Made by a program: the position numbers and the translations under genes. A stretch of DNA of 64,000 nucleotides from Codonopsis lanceolata (Eukaryota > Streptophyta > Magnoliopsida > Asterales > Campanulaceae). The notes under the pieces were generated by a model. That model was given only the letters and a program-made list of their open reading frames with translations, was not told where the DNA came from and did no database searches. Location of the stretch: the NCBI GenBank assembly GCA_013146195.2, contig CM028379.1, positions 154,596,437-154,660,436 of the forward strand, in the 5' to 3' direction. Positions 23,492-34,956 of this stretch are shown here, piece by piece (position 1 is the first letter of the stretch; each line of letters opens with the position of its first letter).

Positions 23492-24695
23492 AAGGACATG
23501 TAAAGGTGGTTTTCTCTTGGTCTTCAGGTGCTACAGGAATTTGGTTGTAACCAGAAAAACCATCAAGGAAGCAATAGTACTCGTGACCGGCTAATCTTTC
23601 AAGGATTTGGTCAATAAATGGCAAAGGAAAGTGGTCTTTCCTAGTTGCTGCATTTAGTTTTTTCAAATCAATGCACATTCTATAACCAGTTATAGTTCTT
23701 GTAGGGACTAATTCATCTTTTTCATTTTTAACTACTGTAATTCCTGACTTCTTAGGAACTACTTGAACTGGACTAACCCATTTACTGTCTGAAATAGGGT
23801 AAATTATACCTGCATCTAGAAGCTTAAGAACTTCTTTTCTTACGGCTTCTTCCATGTGAGGGTTAAGTCTTCTTTGTCTTTCTCTTGAAGGTTTACTACC
23901 TTCTTCTAAGTGTATTTTATGCATGCACATAGACGGACTAATACCTTTTAAATCAGCTAGGCACCATCCTATGGCTTCTCTATGTGTCCATAAAACTTTT
24001 ATCAAACTTGCTTCTTGCTCTGCAGTTAAATCAACTGCTATTATAACAGGTAAAGCTTTACCTTCCCCTAAAAATGCATATTTTAGGTGGGGTGGTAATG
24101 GCTTTAATTCTTCTACTGGATGAGATTTAACAGATGGCATAAATTCAGAATTTTCTGCTTTAATTGTTTCTTTTACTTTAACCTCCTCATTCTTTCCTTC
24201 TTTAACATCTTTATTATTTTCTACTTTTTCATCCTCTATTTCTATTTCTTCAAAAAGAGATTTTAAAATTTCTACTTCATCTTCTTTAATTTCATTAGTT
24301 TCATCTTCTACTTTTTCTATTTTATCAGAATTAATTTCCGGTTCTAATTCTTTCTCTATGTTATCTTTATCCTTATTTTTAAGAGCTTCTAACTTATCTC
24401 TTTCTTGTCTTTCTTCCTCTTCTATTTCTCTTTCTATCTCTTCAATGTCAATTTTGATGGGAGGGATAGGACTATCATCATAAACTTCGAATACATCTTT
24501 CTCATAATCATCATCTTCATTATCTTCCTCAAAAGTTTCAGTTGATAATTTTTCGATTTCGTCAATGGAGAAACATGCATTTATGTCACTAGGTCTATTC
24601 ATCGCATCATAAACAGAGATTTCAACAGTTTTACCTAGGACTGACATTGTGAGTTTACCATTCTTCACATTTATCATTGTATTGGCAATGGCCAT
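23448..24695 (-). pseudogene. Ath-1 protease end, acidic linker and RT N-terminal half
   Basis: The open frame begins at the cut AIANTMINVKNGKLTMSVLG, the stretch just after the aspartic protease. It runs through a ~130-residue Glu/Lys-rich linker and the PPHLKYAFLGEG and MHKIHLEEGSKPSRERQRRLNP blocks, then enters RT (VLKLLDAGIIYPISDSKWVSPVQVVPKKSG, MCIDLKKLNAATRKDHFPLPFIDQ, YYCFLDGFSGYNQIPVAPEDQEKTTF). The frame is lost at FRRMP. The upstream protease and gag are missing because the Ath-2 LTR starts at 24696. Confidence 0.88.
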
Positions 24696-25977
24696 TGATC
24701 GATGTATTTTATACGTCGATTTTATATGCTTCTGTGACTTGAATTAGGCTATTTCATGAGTCTTTTGAGTACTAATATATGTTTTTGGTGAGTTTTGTAA
24801 GTTTCAGGATTGTTCGTAAAAATACGCGAAACTCCAGGGTTGTAAGTGCAAATTACAAAGAAAGAAAAATTGAAGAAAATAAAGTCTGTCAATCGGACAC
24901 CTTGCGACGCAAGTGCCTTGCGACCGCAAGGTGGCGATATCGGTCCTGGCAATCGAAGAGCCAAGAAGCACACACACTGGAGACCTTGCGGACGCAAGGT
25001 ATCCAGCACCTTGCGACCGCAAGGTAGGCAGAATGCGCGAAATTCGGGTTTTCACACAGTCATTCGATTCAATCACAACTCCCAAGTATATATAGAAGTC
25101 AGATGCCGAGCCTAAGAAGAGAGGACGGTGGAAGCTTTTTACATAGATTTTAGGTAGTTTTAGATTGTATAACATAGTTAGGTTTTGTAATTTCAAGTAT
25201 TGAAGATCAAATCATGTCTTCCATCATCTTCATGTGTTGTTCATCGTCTATGATGAACTAAATCATCCAATCTAGGAGGTGGGAGGTAACTTGTATCGAA
25301 TTTATGTTTTGATTCTCATATATATGTCTATTCAATGCTTGTTGATTGTGTTGTTTATCAATCCCTTTATTATTTCGCTTTGAACAAATGAATGTAATCG
25401 CAAATAATAAAGGCTTAGAGGTGCGGATACCTGCATGACCAAGTGCATATGTCGTACACTGGCTCACCAACACAATAAATTGGACCTATCGAAGCACGAG
25501 AGTGATAAGTTAGGACCAGGTTCTTACATGATCTAGGTGACAGATAGATCATAAATCTAGGTGACAGCTAGATTACGGTTCTTCTGTGCTTAGGATATGG
25601 AATGGATGAATTTTTTGGGAGGAGGCTGAACCAATTGTTCAACGACCATATCTATTTTTAGTGAACGAACCCAAGACATTGAATGACATTATTATGAATT
25701 GAACATAAAGGAGATATAAGTGAAACCGAGAATCCTAGATTTCCACTCACCATAAGATCTTCATATCATTATTATCTTGTCTAATTAGTTAACATCTATA
25801 ACTAGTAAATTAGAGTAGAATTAAACATAAAAACCCCCTTAGGTTAATAATTTGCTATCTATAACCGCACTGTTTTAAGTGATCACTTGTCTCTGTGGGT
25901 TCGACCCTTGCTTCCGAGTCTATTCTATAATAGTCTTGTACACTTGCAAGGAAATAGATAAAATAAAACATCGATCA
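24696..25977 (+). repeat. 5' LTR of Ath-2
   Basis: 1282 bp, beginning TGATCGATGTATTTTATACG and ending AACATCGATCA, uninterrupted by other insertions. It contains the dyad module and TATA box (24899-25094). The PBS begins six bases after its end. Confidence 0.92.
24899..25094 (+). promoter_or_regulatory. Ath-2 5' LTR promoter module: dyads plus TATA box
   Basis: Dyads at 24899-24914 (centre shortened to one base, right end changed), 24915-24932 (centre AC, first base G), 24983-25000 (GA) and 25008-25025 (AC). The second pair has 25-bp spacing. TATATATA at 25087-25094 lies 61 bp beyond the last dyad, matching the 60-67 bp spacing of the other Athila LTRs. Confidence 0.75.
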
Positions 25978-25983
25978 AGTTTT

Positions 25984-26001
25984 TGGCGCCGTTGCCGGGG
26001 A
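25984..26001 (+). other. Primer-binding site, tRNA-Asp(GTC)
   Basis: TGGCGCCGTTGCCGGGGA is the reverse complement of the 3' 18 bases of plant tRNA-Asp including CCA, as I recall that tRNA. The LTR ends six bases upstream. The same site occurs in Ath-3 at 53992-54009. It primes minus-strand cDNA synthesis. Confidence 0.85.
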
Positions 26002-26160
26002 CAAGCTAGTTCACGTAGTTAGTTTGTAGGTAGCGTAGTTTTTAATTTAATTTAGTTTTTAGTTTAATTTTCAGTTTTTATAAAAATAAAAATACAAAAA
26101 GATTTTATTTTATTTTGCCTTAATAGTTAGTTGTTTTTAAATTGCTTTTAATTAATTTTT

Positions 26161-27534
26161 ATGCAAGGTCGTAGATCTTTAAATCTGAATTGGTAGACTT
26201 AGATCAAGAGATAAATATTGTTAAAAGATACCAAAGATATTTTGAAAATCTAGTTTTCGAGCACGATAATCAAGATAATCTGAATCGAGGATCCTCGGTT
26301 GATCCTACAATGGAAGATAATAACAATAATCGTAATCCACGAAAACCTAGTTGACCCGTCAATAGGAATCAAAGACAAGAAGAGCACAAGAAGAAATATG
26401 GAAGTAGTGGTAAATCAAAGAACTATTAATGATTTTAGTAGACCTTCATTAAATGTTGTAACATCATGTTTAGTATTGCCGGATCTTTGTTAGGAATTTT
26501 GAACTAAAAGGACATTATTTTAATGCCATACCATCTTTTCATGGGATGCCTAATGAAGATCTGTCGGTTTCTTAAGAGAATATGAATACATGATGAGTAC
26601 TTTTCCTTTAGGAGGGTTAGCGAAGATCAAATTAAAATGAAATACTTTCCCAGTGCATTAAAAGAATTGGCAAAGAGATGGTTTATGAACCTAACACCGA
26701 AGCAGTGTTTTATACTTGGGCACAATTATATGATTTGTTTATGAGCAAATTTTACAAACATGCATCTCTTACAAGTATAGAAAACAAATCATGTCATTCC
26801 AAAATGAACCGGGTGAAACATTCCATGAGTCATGGGATAGATTTAAAAATTATTATGTGTCCTCATCATAATTTGGCTCAGCATGTGTTAGTGCTTCAAT
26901 TCTATCATGGTCTTTCGCCAGGATTACAAACTATGGTTGATAGTGCAGCTGGTGGTTCTATTAATAGAATGACACCAGAAGCATTAGAAGAATTATTTGA
27001 GATGCTAAGTATTAATTCCCAACAGAAAAGTGCTAGAGGTAAAAATAGGAGCCTATATCAATTACAAGATAATTCAAATACACAAGCTCAATTTGAAAAT
27101 TGGCAAATTCAAGAAGCATGTGCTCTATGTGGATTATATTCTCATGCTACTAATTTTTGTCCGTCAAGTGCTATGTATTCTGAACAGGCTAATGCTATGA
27201 ATATGTACCCTCAAAGGCCAAGGAATGATCCATATTCCAATACATATAATCCTGGTTGGAGGAATCATCCTAACTTTTCTTGGGGAGGAAATAAGCCTTT
27301 GCAACCTCAACAATTCCAACCTCAGCCACCACAACCTCCCGCAGTTGCAGTTGCAAATCAAAATCAAAATCAATTGAGAATTGAAGAAGTTCCCAAGCAA
27401 GAAGTAGCAAGTAAAGGTCAAGCAGCTTTGATGAAGTACATGCTTGAAGAAATCGAAAATCTGAAGAAACATATCGAAAATTCGAAGCAAATAAAAGAAA
27501 GAAGGAAGTTCCTAGTCAAACTGAGAGCAAGCTA
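26161..27534 (+). pseudogene. Ath-2 gag
   Basis: Pieces in several frames give the Athila gag order: EVVVNQRTINDFSRP, SCLVLP, a retrotransposon-gag core (AKRWFMNLTP-like, WAQLYDLFMSKFYKHASL, FHESWDRF-like, CPHHNLAQHVLVLQFYHGLSPGLQTMVDSAAGG), then the zinc knuckle CALCGLYSHATNFC, a perfect CX2CX4HX4C. A Pro/Gln/Asn-rich tail follows (YNPGWRNHPNFSWGGNKPL). Gag forms the RNA-packaging particle. A stop soon after the first ATG and frameshifts near 26500-26680 inactivate it. The longest open piece is 26678-27535. Confidence 0.85.
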
Positions 27535-27562
27535 AGTCAATCACCGTCTGCGAAGTGGTAAG

Positions 27563-29062
27563 GTGATAGGTGAAGAGGTAAGTGATCGATCCCCTTCTAA
27601 TATGCATGCTTCAGTAGAAAATTCTGAAAAAGTAATAGAAAAAGAAATCGAAAAAGATAGTGTTAGTGATAAAGTGATTGATGATTTAAGTAATCAAGAG
27701 GTAGAAAAAGAAAAAGAAGTAGAGGTAGAGTTGGAGGTTCCAAATAAGGAACAGGAAAAAGAAAAAGAAATTCAAAATAAAGACAACACAGTTGAAGTAG
27801 ATAAAGAATTAGATCAAGAAGAAGAGGAACCTTATGTGGCTCCACCACCTTATGTTCCTCCAATTCCGTTTCCAAGAAGACTTATGAAAAACCGAATGGA
27901 CAAACAATTCACGGAAATTTATAATATGTTATCCAAAGTAAATGTAAATTTACCTTTGCTTAATGTTATTAAAAATATTCCAGCATACGCAAAGTTTTTC
28001 AAAGATCTTCACTCTAAGAAACACAAGTTTGAAAACAACGAAAAGATTGTTGTTTCTGAAAACGTCAGTTCTGTTTTACAACCCGAATTACCACCTAAGT
28101 TGAAGGACCCAGGCAGCTTTAATATTCAAGTTTCCTTGGGAGACTCTAAAAAGATGAAAGCAATGCTAGATTTAGGAGCAAGTATTAACTTGATGCCTTT
28201 CTCGGTCTATAAACAATTAGGTCTAGGAGAACTAAAACCCACTAATATGCAATTACAATTAGCTGATCGCTCAGTTAAATATCCCTTGGGTATAGTGGAA
28301 GATATCCTAGTTCAGGTTGATAAATTAATCATACCAGTAGACTTTGTGGTTCTTGAGATGGAAAGGAAGATATGCACTAATAATGAAGTCCCAATATTGT
28401 TAGGCAGACCATTTATGGCAACTGCTAATACAATGATAAATGTGAAAAATGGTAAACTCACAATGTCAGTCCTAGGTGAAACAGTTGAAATTTCTGTGTT
28501 TGATGCTATGAATAGACCTAGTGACATGAGTGCTTGTTTTTCAATTGATGAGATTGAGAAATTATCCACTGAAACTTTTGAAGAAGAGCAAGATTATGAG
28601 AGAGATAGATTTATTGTCTATGATGATAGCCCTATTCCTCCCATAAAAATTGACATTGAGGAAATTGAAAGAGAAATAGAAGAAGAAGAAAGATTAGAAA
28701 AAGAAAAGCTAGAAGCTAGTAAAAAGAAAGATGAAAAAGAAATAAAGGTAGAATCAGAAATTAATTCTGATGAGTCAAAGAAAAGAGTTGAAGAAAGTTA
28801 TGAAATTAAAGAAGATGAAGTAGAGATTCTAAAATCTCTCTTTGAGGAAATTGAAATTGAAGATATTAAGGAAGAAAAACAAGAAGAGAATAATGAGGCT
28901 AAAATAAAAGAAACAATTAAAGCAGAAAATTCTGAATTTATGCCTTCCATTAATTCTCCCAAAGTCGAAGAATTAAAGCCATTACCATCCCACTTAAAAT
29001 ATGCATTTTTAGGGGAAGGTAACACTTTGCCTCGTTATTATAGCAAAATTGATTTATCGTAA
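27563..29062 (+). pseudogene. Ath-2 gag C-terminus, aspartic protease and linker
   Basis: A 499-codon open frame starts with a Glu/Lys/Val-rich segment and passes PYVPPIPFPRR. It contains the protease (PGSFNIQVSLGDSKKMKAMLDLGASINLMP, with the active-site DLGA, then ADRSVKYPLGIVEDILVQV, DFVVLEMER and PILLGRPFMATANTMI) and the acidic linker before RT. DLGA in place of DTGA/DSGA is common in plant gypsy proteases. The frame stops at 29062 in the region that leads into RT. Upstream, a stop separates it from gag; in intact relatives gag and pol form one frame. Confidence 0.85.
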
Positions 29063-29374
29063 AAACAAGAAGAAAGTTTGTTAAAAGTTTTATGGACACA
29101 TAGAGAAGCCCTAGGATGGTCTTTAGTCGATTTAAAAGGAATTAGTCCCTCTATGTGTATGCATAAAATTCATTTAGAGGAAGGTAGTAAACCTTCAGAG
29201 AAAGACAGAAGACTCAACCCACACATGGAAGAAGTCATAGGAAAGAAGTTCTTAAGCTTTTAGATGCAGGTATAATTTACCCTATATCGATAGTAATGGG
29301 TTAGTCCCGCCCAAGTAGTTCCTAAAAAAGTGTGAATCATCTTGTCAAAATTAAAGATGAATTAGTCTCATACA
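29063..29374 (+). pseudogene. Ath-2 RT N-terminal end, cut by assembly gap
   Basis: The frame at 29078-29263 reads VLWTHREALGWSLVDLKGISPSMCMHKIHLEEGSKPSEKDRRLNPHMEEV, the entry to RT. A frameshift after VIGKK is followed by a degraded LLDAGIIYPIS-like stretch and KDELVSY up to the N run at 29375. The rest of RT and the first half of RNase H are not in the window. Confidence 0.85.
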
Positions 29375-29474
29375 NNNNNNNNNNNNNNNNNNNNNNNNNN
29401 NNNNNNNNNNNNNNNNNNNNNNNNNNNNNNNNNNNNNNNNNNNNNNNNNNNNNNNNNNNNNNNNNNNNNNNNNN
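29375..29474. other. Assembly gap (100 N)
   Basis: Exactly 100 undetermined bases, the usual placeholder for a gap of unknown size. Left of it is Athila RT; right of it is LINE endonuclease. The LINE 5' end and the insertion point lie inside it. Confidence 0.98.
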
Positions 29475-32400
29475 ACATCTTCGCTCTCAATTCCTGTGGC
29501 AGATTCGAGGGTATAGCAGCTTGGTTGTTCGGGTCCGTGGGTTTGTGGGGGAGATTTTAATGTTATTAGTTCTTCTGAGGAGAAGCTGGGAGCCCCTGTG
29601 ATTTTGGGGAAATGGACCCACTTCAATTGTTTGGAAAGGATAGGTGTTGTTGATGCGGTTACGAAGGGAGTAGATACACTTGGTGTAATAACCACCTGGG
29701 GTCATCGAGTTTGGAAGCTGCCTTGATAGAATCTTGTGAATGGAGCTGCTAAGATGGCATGCTCCCTAGCATCTGCTACTCACCTTATTACTTCGGTTTC
29801 GATCATGTGCCGCCTCCCGCTAGATTTCCGTAGAGTTGAAGCCCAAGGGTGGCTTTCGTCAGAGAATGTGGCCGGATCATCCAAATATTTCAGGTTGTGG
29901 AAGAATTTTGGCAACGCCCTTGTCGTTCGTGGCGACACTGATATATGGGAAGTTGTAAATCGAGGTCGCTTAAGGACCTGAACCGGGCGGTGGTCTTGGA
30001 AATATTCATCGAAACATAGACTCCACTAGGACGATATTTTAAACTTGATTTGGCGCATACCGGGGATGGCGAGAGATAGCCGGTCCGCAGCTAAGTAAAA
30101 AAGAGGCTTACATTAACCCGTGGGTCGGGAAACCGAACTTTTGAGTCGAATCGCGAAGTTTTGGGTAACCGACGAGATCGAATACTTCATTTTTCCATGC
30201 TAGCATCAAAGAACGAGCTCAACGGAATACGGCTCGGCCTTCGCCCGCACGACTCTTTGTGTGACGCACCCGTCAGACGATTGGCAAAGATGGTCAAGAG
30301 TATTTTGCCGACATTTTCACATCGCCTAACTCAAGTTATAGAGGAAGGGTTATTTGCTGGGTTCCCAACTAAATTGTCATCGCAGATAACGAGTCTCTAA
30401 CTTCGGCTGCCATCTGAGGAGGAAGTGTGGATTCATTAACTCTCTCAACCCTTCTAGTGCCCCGTGTCCGTATGGGTATATTGGTTCTTCCAAGGTCAGC
30501 CGACGATTATTAAGCTGATGTGTTGGATGCTATAATAGATTTCATTCGCTCGTGAGTTACATGTGGGAATTTCAAGGCGATAATTATTCTTCTTCCGAAA
30601 GTGGATCGACCGAGGGTTTAGGGATTTACGTCCGATCACCAGTAATTTCCTCGCAAAAATTATTTCAAAAAATTTTGGCCATGCGATTAGCTGTGTTTCT
30701 TCCTAATATTATTTCTGAACAACAGTGTGTTTTGTGAAAGGTCTAAGTATACAGAGAATATTCTTTTGGCTCATGAGTTAGTGCAAAGGGTAGATACTAA
30801 AGCCCGTGGCGGTAACGTGGTTTTCAAAATTGACATGTCCAAATCTTATGACCGCTTGAGTGGGGTTTTTACAACAGGGTCTTCGTCAAAGCTTTTGGTT
30901 TCTCTCCGGTTTTTGTGCTTTGATTCAGAATTTGATTGGTAACAGCTTGGTATTCGCTCAAGATTAATGGGAAGACCTCGGTTTTTTCAAGGCCAACCGG
31001 GTGTTAGACATGGAGATCCTATTTCTCCGCTTTTATTCATTTCGGCGCAAGAGATATTATCTTTCAATATTGATCGTGGCTGTTACAAAGGGGTTGATTC
31101 ATCCTTTTTACATGGTCGTAGAGGCTTTGTAATTTCGCACCTTCTATATGCGATCTACGACATGTCGCTTTTTTGTAATGGTGCCAAGAAATCGATTAGG
31201 GGTTTACATGAAGTGTTGCGCCAATATGAAGGCCTCTGACGTAAGGTTAACAATAGTAAGAGTGGTTTTTTTGTATCGAAACATTGCTCACGTAGTCACA
31301 TTGCTAAGATTGCAGAGTGGACGGGTATAGGCATAGAGTGTGGCCCATGTCGACTGGGCTCCCCTTTCAAGGGTCGCCTTAGAAGATCATACTTTGAGGA
31401 GTTAGAGCGTAAGGTGGCAGCCGAATTATGGGTTGGCGGAACAAGTTGTTATCATTTGGAGGAAAAATAACATTACTTAAATCGGTTCTTTGCAAGATAC
31501 CGTGTATGCCTTGGCGGCTTTATTGATTCCCAAACGGTTCTTTATCGGATTGAAAAGAAAATGGCAGATTTTTTTTATGGAGTTCGATGGGTGAGCATCG
31601 CATCTATTGGTTGCTTGGCATAGGGTTTGTAGGCCGGTTATTGAAGGAGGGCCGATTCGCTCTCTTGTCCAAGTACGGATTCCCTCGCATGCTAAATTGG
31701 CATGGAAAGCTATCGTGAGAAGGGTTTATGGGCCCGATTTTGTGTAAGCAAATATGGATGGGACGAGCTGTTGGAGATTTGTTACGCCGCCCCGAAGGTC
31801 GCTCGTCTCAATTTGCTTTGATTGATCAGGTTAGTAGATGGGAAATTGGGAGGATCGATTTCTTCTCGGGACGCAAATTGGTGTGGTTCTCGCTTGCTTG
31901 GCCCGCCGCCCGGATAGAAATTTATCTGCGAGTGCTATTCAACAGATGGAAGATATCTTGCATGTAGTCCCACCCGAGTATCATGACCATGTTCACCAGC
32001 CTTCGATGTGATCCTCGCTAAAGCCGACTGACTTGTATTCGAGCTCACGCTTCGTGACTTCGCCTGTGGTTTTTGGAAGAACTTTTGGGTGAACAATCCG
32101 AGTCCGCGTTGGGCTCAAGTGATTTGGCGCCGTGGCTTCCGTTGAGGGTGAGTAGTTTCTATGGAAGTTGTTCCATAACGCTTTGCCGGTAGATTGTAAT
32201 GTTCGTGCTCGCCATATTCCCCTAGTTTCCCGTTGCTGCTACCGCTGCCGAACCGATCCGTCGATAGAGTCTGGCAACCACCTTTTTTTCAATCTCGTAT
32301 AGCGCCCAATTCGTGGTCCTTTCGCAGCTCAAGATCGATAGCCGCACCGCTAGAAATATGGAGCATTTATTCAAGATTTGGTCTTCGGCCTTGCTTAGAG

Positions 32401-33287
32401 CTCAGCCTAGAGCTGCGATGGTTTGCACTTTTGCTTTCGCTTGTTGGGAAATTTGGAAGGCTAGGTGCGGCGGTTTTTGATGACATTATGATGGATTTAA
32501 CTCGATCGTGAATAAAGTAAGGGAGGGTGTCCGTGTTTTTATGTTACTATAGCCCGAAATCTTCATGCAGCAGTCGGGCTCGTAACTCTAGATGCCATGC
32601 GATTCCGATTAAACAAGTTAAGGTTAGACAGGTAAATGGGTGAGATGGCGCCCTCAAAGATATAGCTTCAAACCGAACACGATGGTTCTTCAAAAGATGG
32701 TCGGTGCAATCCGGGGTGGTGTTATTAGGGATGATCGTGGGGCCTTCATTTGTGCTTTTTCTAGTGATTATGGGCAAGGGTCGAATATGCGGGCGTAAAT
32801 TTTAGCCCTTAAGGAAGGTCTTCACTTCCGCAGACGAGATTGTTAGACAGGTGGTGGTAGAGTCTCGATTCCTTAACGCCGCCAATGTTCTCGTTAAGGG
32901 TTATAAGGAGCCTTGGAGGTATGTCTACTTTCTCGAGAGTGTCGGGAGCTTCTTGGAGAGTTCCCTTTGCAAAGATGTTTTTAGAGAGCAGAAGAGGGTA
33001 GCAGATCAGTTGGCAGCGATTGCTCATGATCATGGGAGTCGGATTGTTTTTCCAGCATACGCGGATTTACCAGTTGTAGTTAGACGGATGCTTGCCTTTG
33101 ATGCATCGTATTCATAGTTACAGGACTTAGCGGCCGCCTTCTTAGCTCTTTTGTATTTTATTTTATTTTGTTTGAGGTTCGGCTCCTTTGTCCTCCCCGG
33201 TGTAGGGCTTGGCTCGGTTGTCCCCTCTGTAAGTTTATTTTTCTGCTTTTAATAAATGCCGAGGTGCCACCTGCTTCCAAAAAAAAA
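29475..33287 (+). mobile_element. L-B: L1-type LINE, plus strand, heavily frameshifted
   Basis: Recognisable pieces in order: end of endonuclease (GDFN-like, SSEEKLGAPVILGKWTHF, then ILVNGA), RT (NILLAHELVQRVD, GGNVVFKIDMSKSYDRL, GVRHGDPISPLLF, SHLLYAIYDMSLF where the YADD motif should be), zf-RVT remnants, RNase H (GVIRDDRGAFICAFS, VADQLAAIAHDH), 3' UTR, terminal hairpin and A tail (33279-33287). Indels occur every few dozen codons. RT wording is closest to L-C. Athila RNase H resumes at about 33309. The density of indels beside a gap may be assembly noise rather than age. Confidence 0.82.
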
Positions 33288-33308
33288 CTAATCGGGAATC
33301 GGGGTATT

Positions 33309-33600
33309 ACAATTATTGCAAGAATTTGACATTACTATTAAAGATAAAAAGGGAACGGAAAACGTCGTAACCGACCATTTGTCTAGGTTGGAATTTTTAC
33401 CTTTACTTGAACGTCAATTTCTTGATAATAAAATTCCTGTGAATGAAGACTTCCCTGATGAACAATTATTAGCAGTTAAAGAGTTGGATCCTTGGTATGC
33501 TGATTATGTCAATTATTATGTATCTGATATCATCAACCCTGACTTTGACTTTTATCAAAGAAATAAATTTTTAGCAGATGCAAAACATTATTTTTTGGGA
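33309..33600 (+). pseudogene. Ath-2 RNase H C-terminus and INT entry
   Basis: The open frame reads LQEFDITIKDKKGTENVVTDHLSRLEFLPLLERQFLDNKIPVNEDFPDEQLLAVKELDPWYADYVNYYVSDIINPDFDFYQ, the end of RNase H and the spacer before integrase, identical in order to Ath-1 and Ath-3. VTDHL replaces VADHL. The ~20 bases between the LINE A tail and LQEFD are unlike the sister copies. A frameshift near 33595 (FLGRTSFV for the expected FWEEPHLY) moves into the integrase frame. Confidence 0.85.
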
Positions 33601-34185
33601 AGAACCTCATTTGTATAAATTGTGTTCCGACTCTGTAATTAGGAGATGTGTTCCAGAACAAGACCAAGAAAGTATTATGGCATTTTGTCACGAATACTCT
33701 TGTAGTGGTCATTTTAGTGGTAATAAAACTGCTAGAAGAATTCTGCAATCTAGATTATATTGGCCTACTGTTTTTAGAGACTGTGACATATTTTACAAAA
33801 CTTGTGATAAATGTCAAAGAACTGGTGGAATTGGTAAAAGGAATGAAATGCCCTTGCATATGAATATAGTTGTTGAAATTTTTTATGTTTGGGGTATTGA
33901 TTTGATGGGGCCTTTTCTAGTTTCTAATGGTTGTGAATATATTTTAGTCACTGTTGATTATGTGTCTAAATGGATAGAAGCCATTGGTACTAGAAATAAT
34001 GATTGACAAACTGTTGTCAAATTTTTGGAGGATATTTTTGCTCGGTTTGGAGTACCGAGGTCTATAATTAGTGATCAAGGAACACACTTCCCTAATAGAT
34101 TGACAAATTCCGCCCTTAGAAAATATGGTGTAACTCACCGGTTAGCTACACCATATCATCCTCAGACTTCTGGCCAAGTAGAAGT
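33578..34185 (+). pseudogene. Ath-2 integrase, N-terminal part
   Basis: It carries FWEEPHLYKLCSDSVIRRCVPEQDQESIM, the zinc region (HEYSCSGHFSGNKTARRIL...CDKCQRTGG), then WGIDLMGPFLVSN (first catalytic D), VTVDYVSKWIEAI, a stop near 34005, FGVPRSIISDQGTHF (second D) and YHPQTSGQVEV (E). It is interrupted at 34186 by LINE L-C and resumes at 37245. Confidence 0.88.
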
Positions 34186-34344
34186 TTTTTTTTTTTTTTT
34201 AAGAAAGCAGGGCGGCACCTGCAGAAATTTTATTAAAACAACCAAATAGAAACAAACAAACAGGAGGGGGACAACCAGCCTTACCCACAAACGGGGGGAC
34301 AAAGGAGCCTTACCTCTAAACAACTAAACACTACAAAGCAAAAC

Positions 34345-34956
34345 TCAAGGAGGAAAACTATATAAACCTCTCTCATCATGACCAAGAGCCAGCTGAACAG
34401 AACTAAGAAGAGACAATCTGCTGTTATAAAAATGTTTGCCCTGATGATCATGCGCCACCGCAGCCAATCTATCCGCAACATGATTCCGTTCTCTATAAAC
34501 ATGAGCCAGACCATAAGATCCTAGCATCTCCCGACAAATACGTGAATCATAGGTGTACTGCCACGGAGGTTGCTGTTTCCCCTGAAGAACCAAAACAGCC
34601 ACCAAAGAATCAGACTCCACCTCTACTAAAGCCAGCCCCAAATCCCTACAAAGCTGTAAACCATCTCTGAGAGCTAAAATTTCTGCCCGGATGTTAGAGC
34701 CATCACCGTAAAAATTAGAAAAAGCTCCCACCAAACTGCCTTGACTATCTCTAACAATACCACCTCCAGTACAAACATTACCAATGCTAGACCCATCAGT
34801 GTTCAATTTGAAAATACCAGCACGTGGAGAAATCCATCTAAACCAAGTGCCCTTCCTGAAGACACAATGAACAACCTCAATCCCTAATTGCTGAATACCA
34901 AGCCCCCCCATAATAGATACCTTCGATTTGGGTGTGTACTGAAAAAAACATATCAA
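34345..34956 (-). pseudogene. L-C ORF2 C-terminus: RNase H
   Basis: RNase H of the plant LINE type: acidic residues in LNTDGSSIGNVCTGGG, RAEILALRDGL and VEVESDSLVAV, then HVYRERNHVADRLAAVAHDH. The catalytic set D-E-D is complete. It overlaps the upstream RT frame and is offset by one base at the homopolymer at 34903-34909. If that is a sequencing error, RT and RNase H form one continuous ORF2. The frame ends at 34345 with ERGLYSFPP. Confidence 0.88.

Larger units (their letters stand above)
12478..24695 (-). mobile_element. Ath-1: Athila-type Ty3/gypsy element, 3' portion
   Basis: Read on the minus strand, the order from right to left is end of protease, RT, RNase H, INT, internal promoter module, ORF3, long non-coding tail, PPT and 3' LTR (12478-17062). 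Plant gypsy elements with an extra ORF between INT and the 3' LTR are the Athila group. Gag, most of protease and the 5' LTR are absent: at 24695 the frame (AIANTMINVK, end of protease) is cut by the 5' LTR of Ath-2. I do not find the missing half on the other side of Ath-2. Confidence 0.9.

Noticed and set aside
25984..26001. tRNA-Asp-like sequence
   Set aside because: It is only the 18-base complement of the tRNA 3' end and is a primer-binding site; no tRNA gene body.
27663..27875. Leu-rich minus-strand frame resembling a membrane protein
   Set aside because: It is the reverse of the Glu/Lys-rich gag-protease linker; GAA/GAG reversed reads as TTC/CTC.
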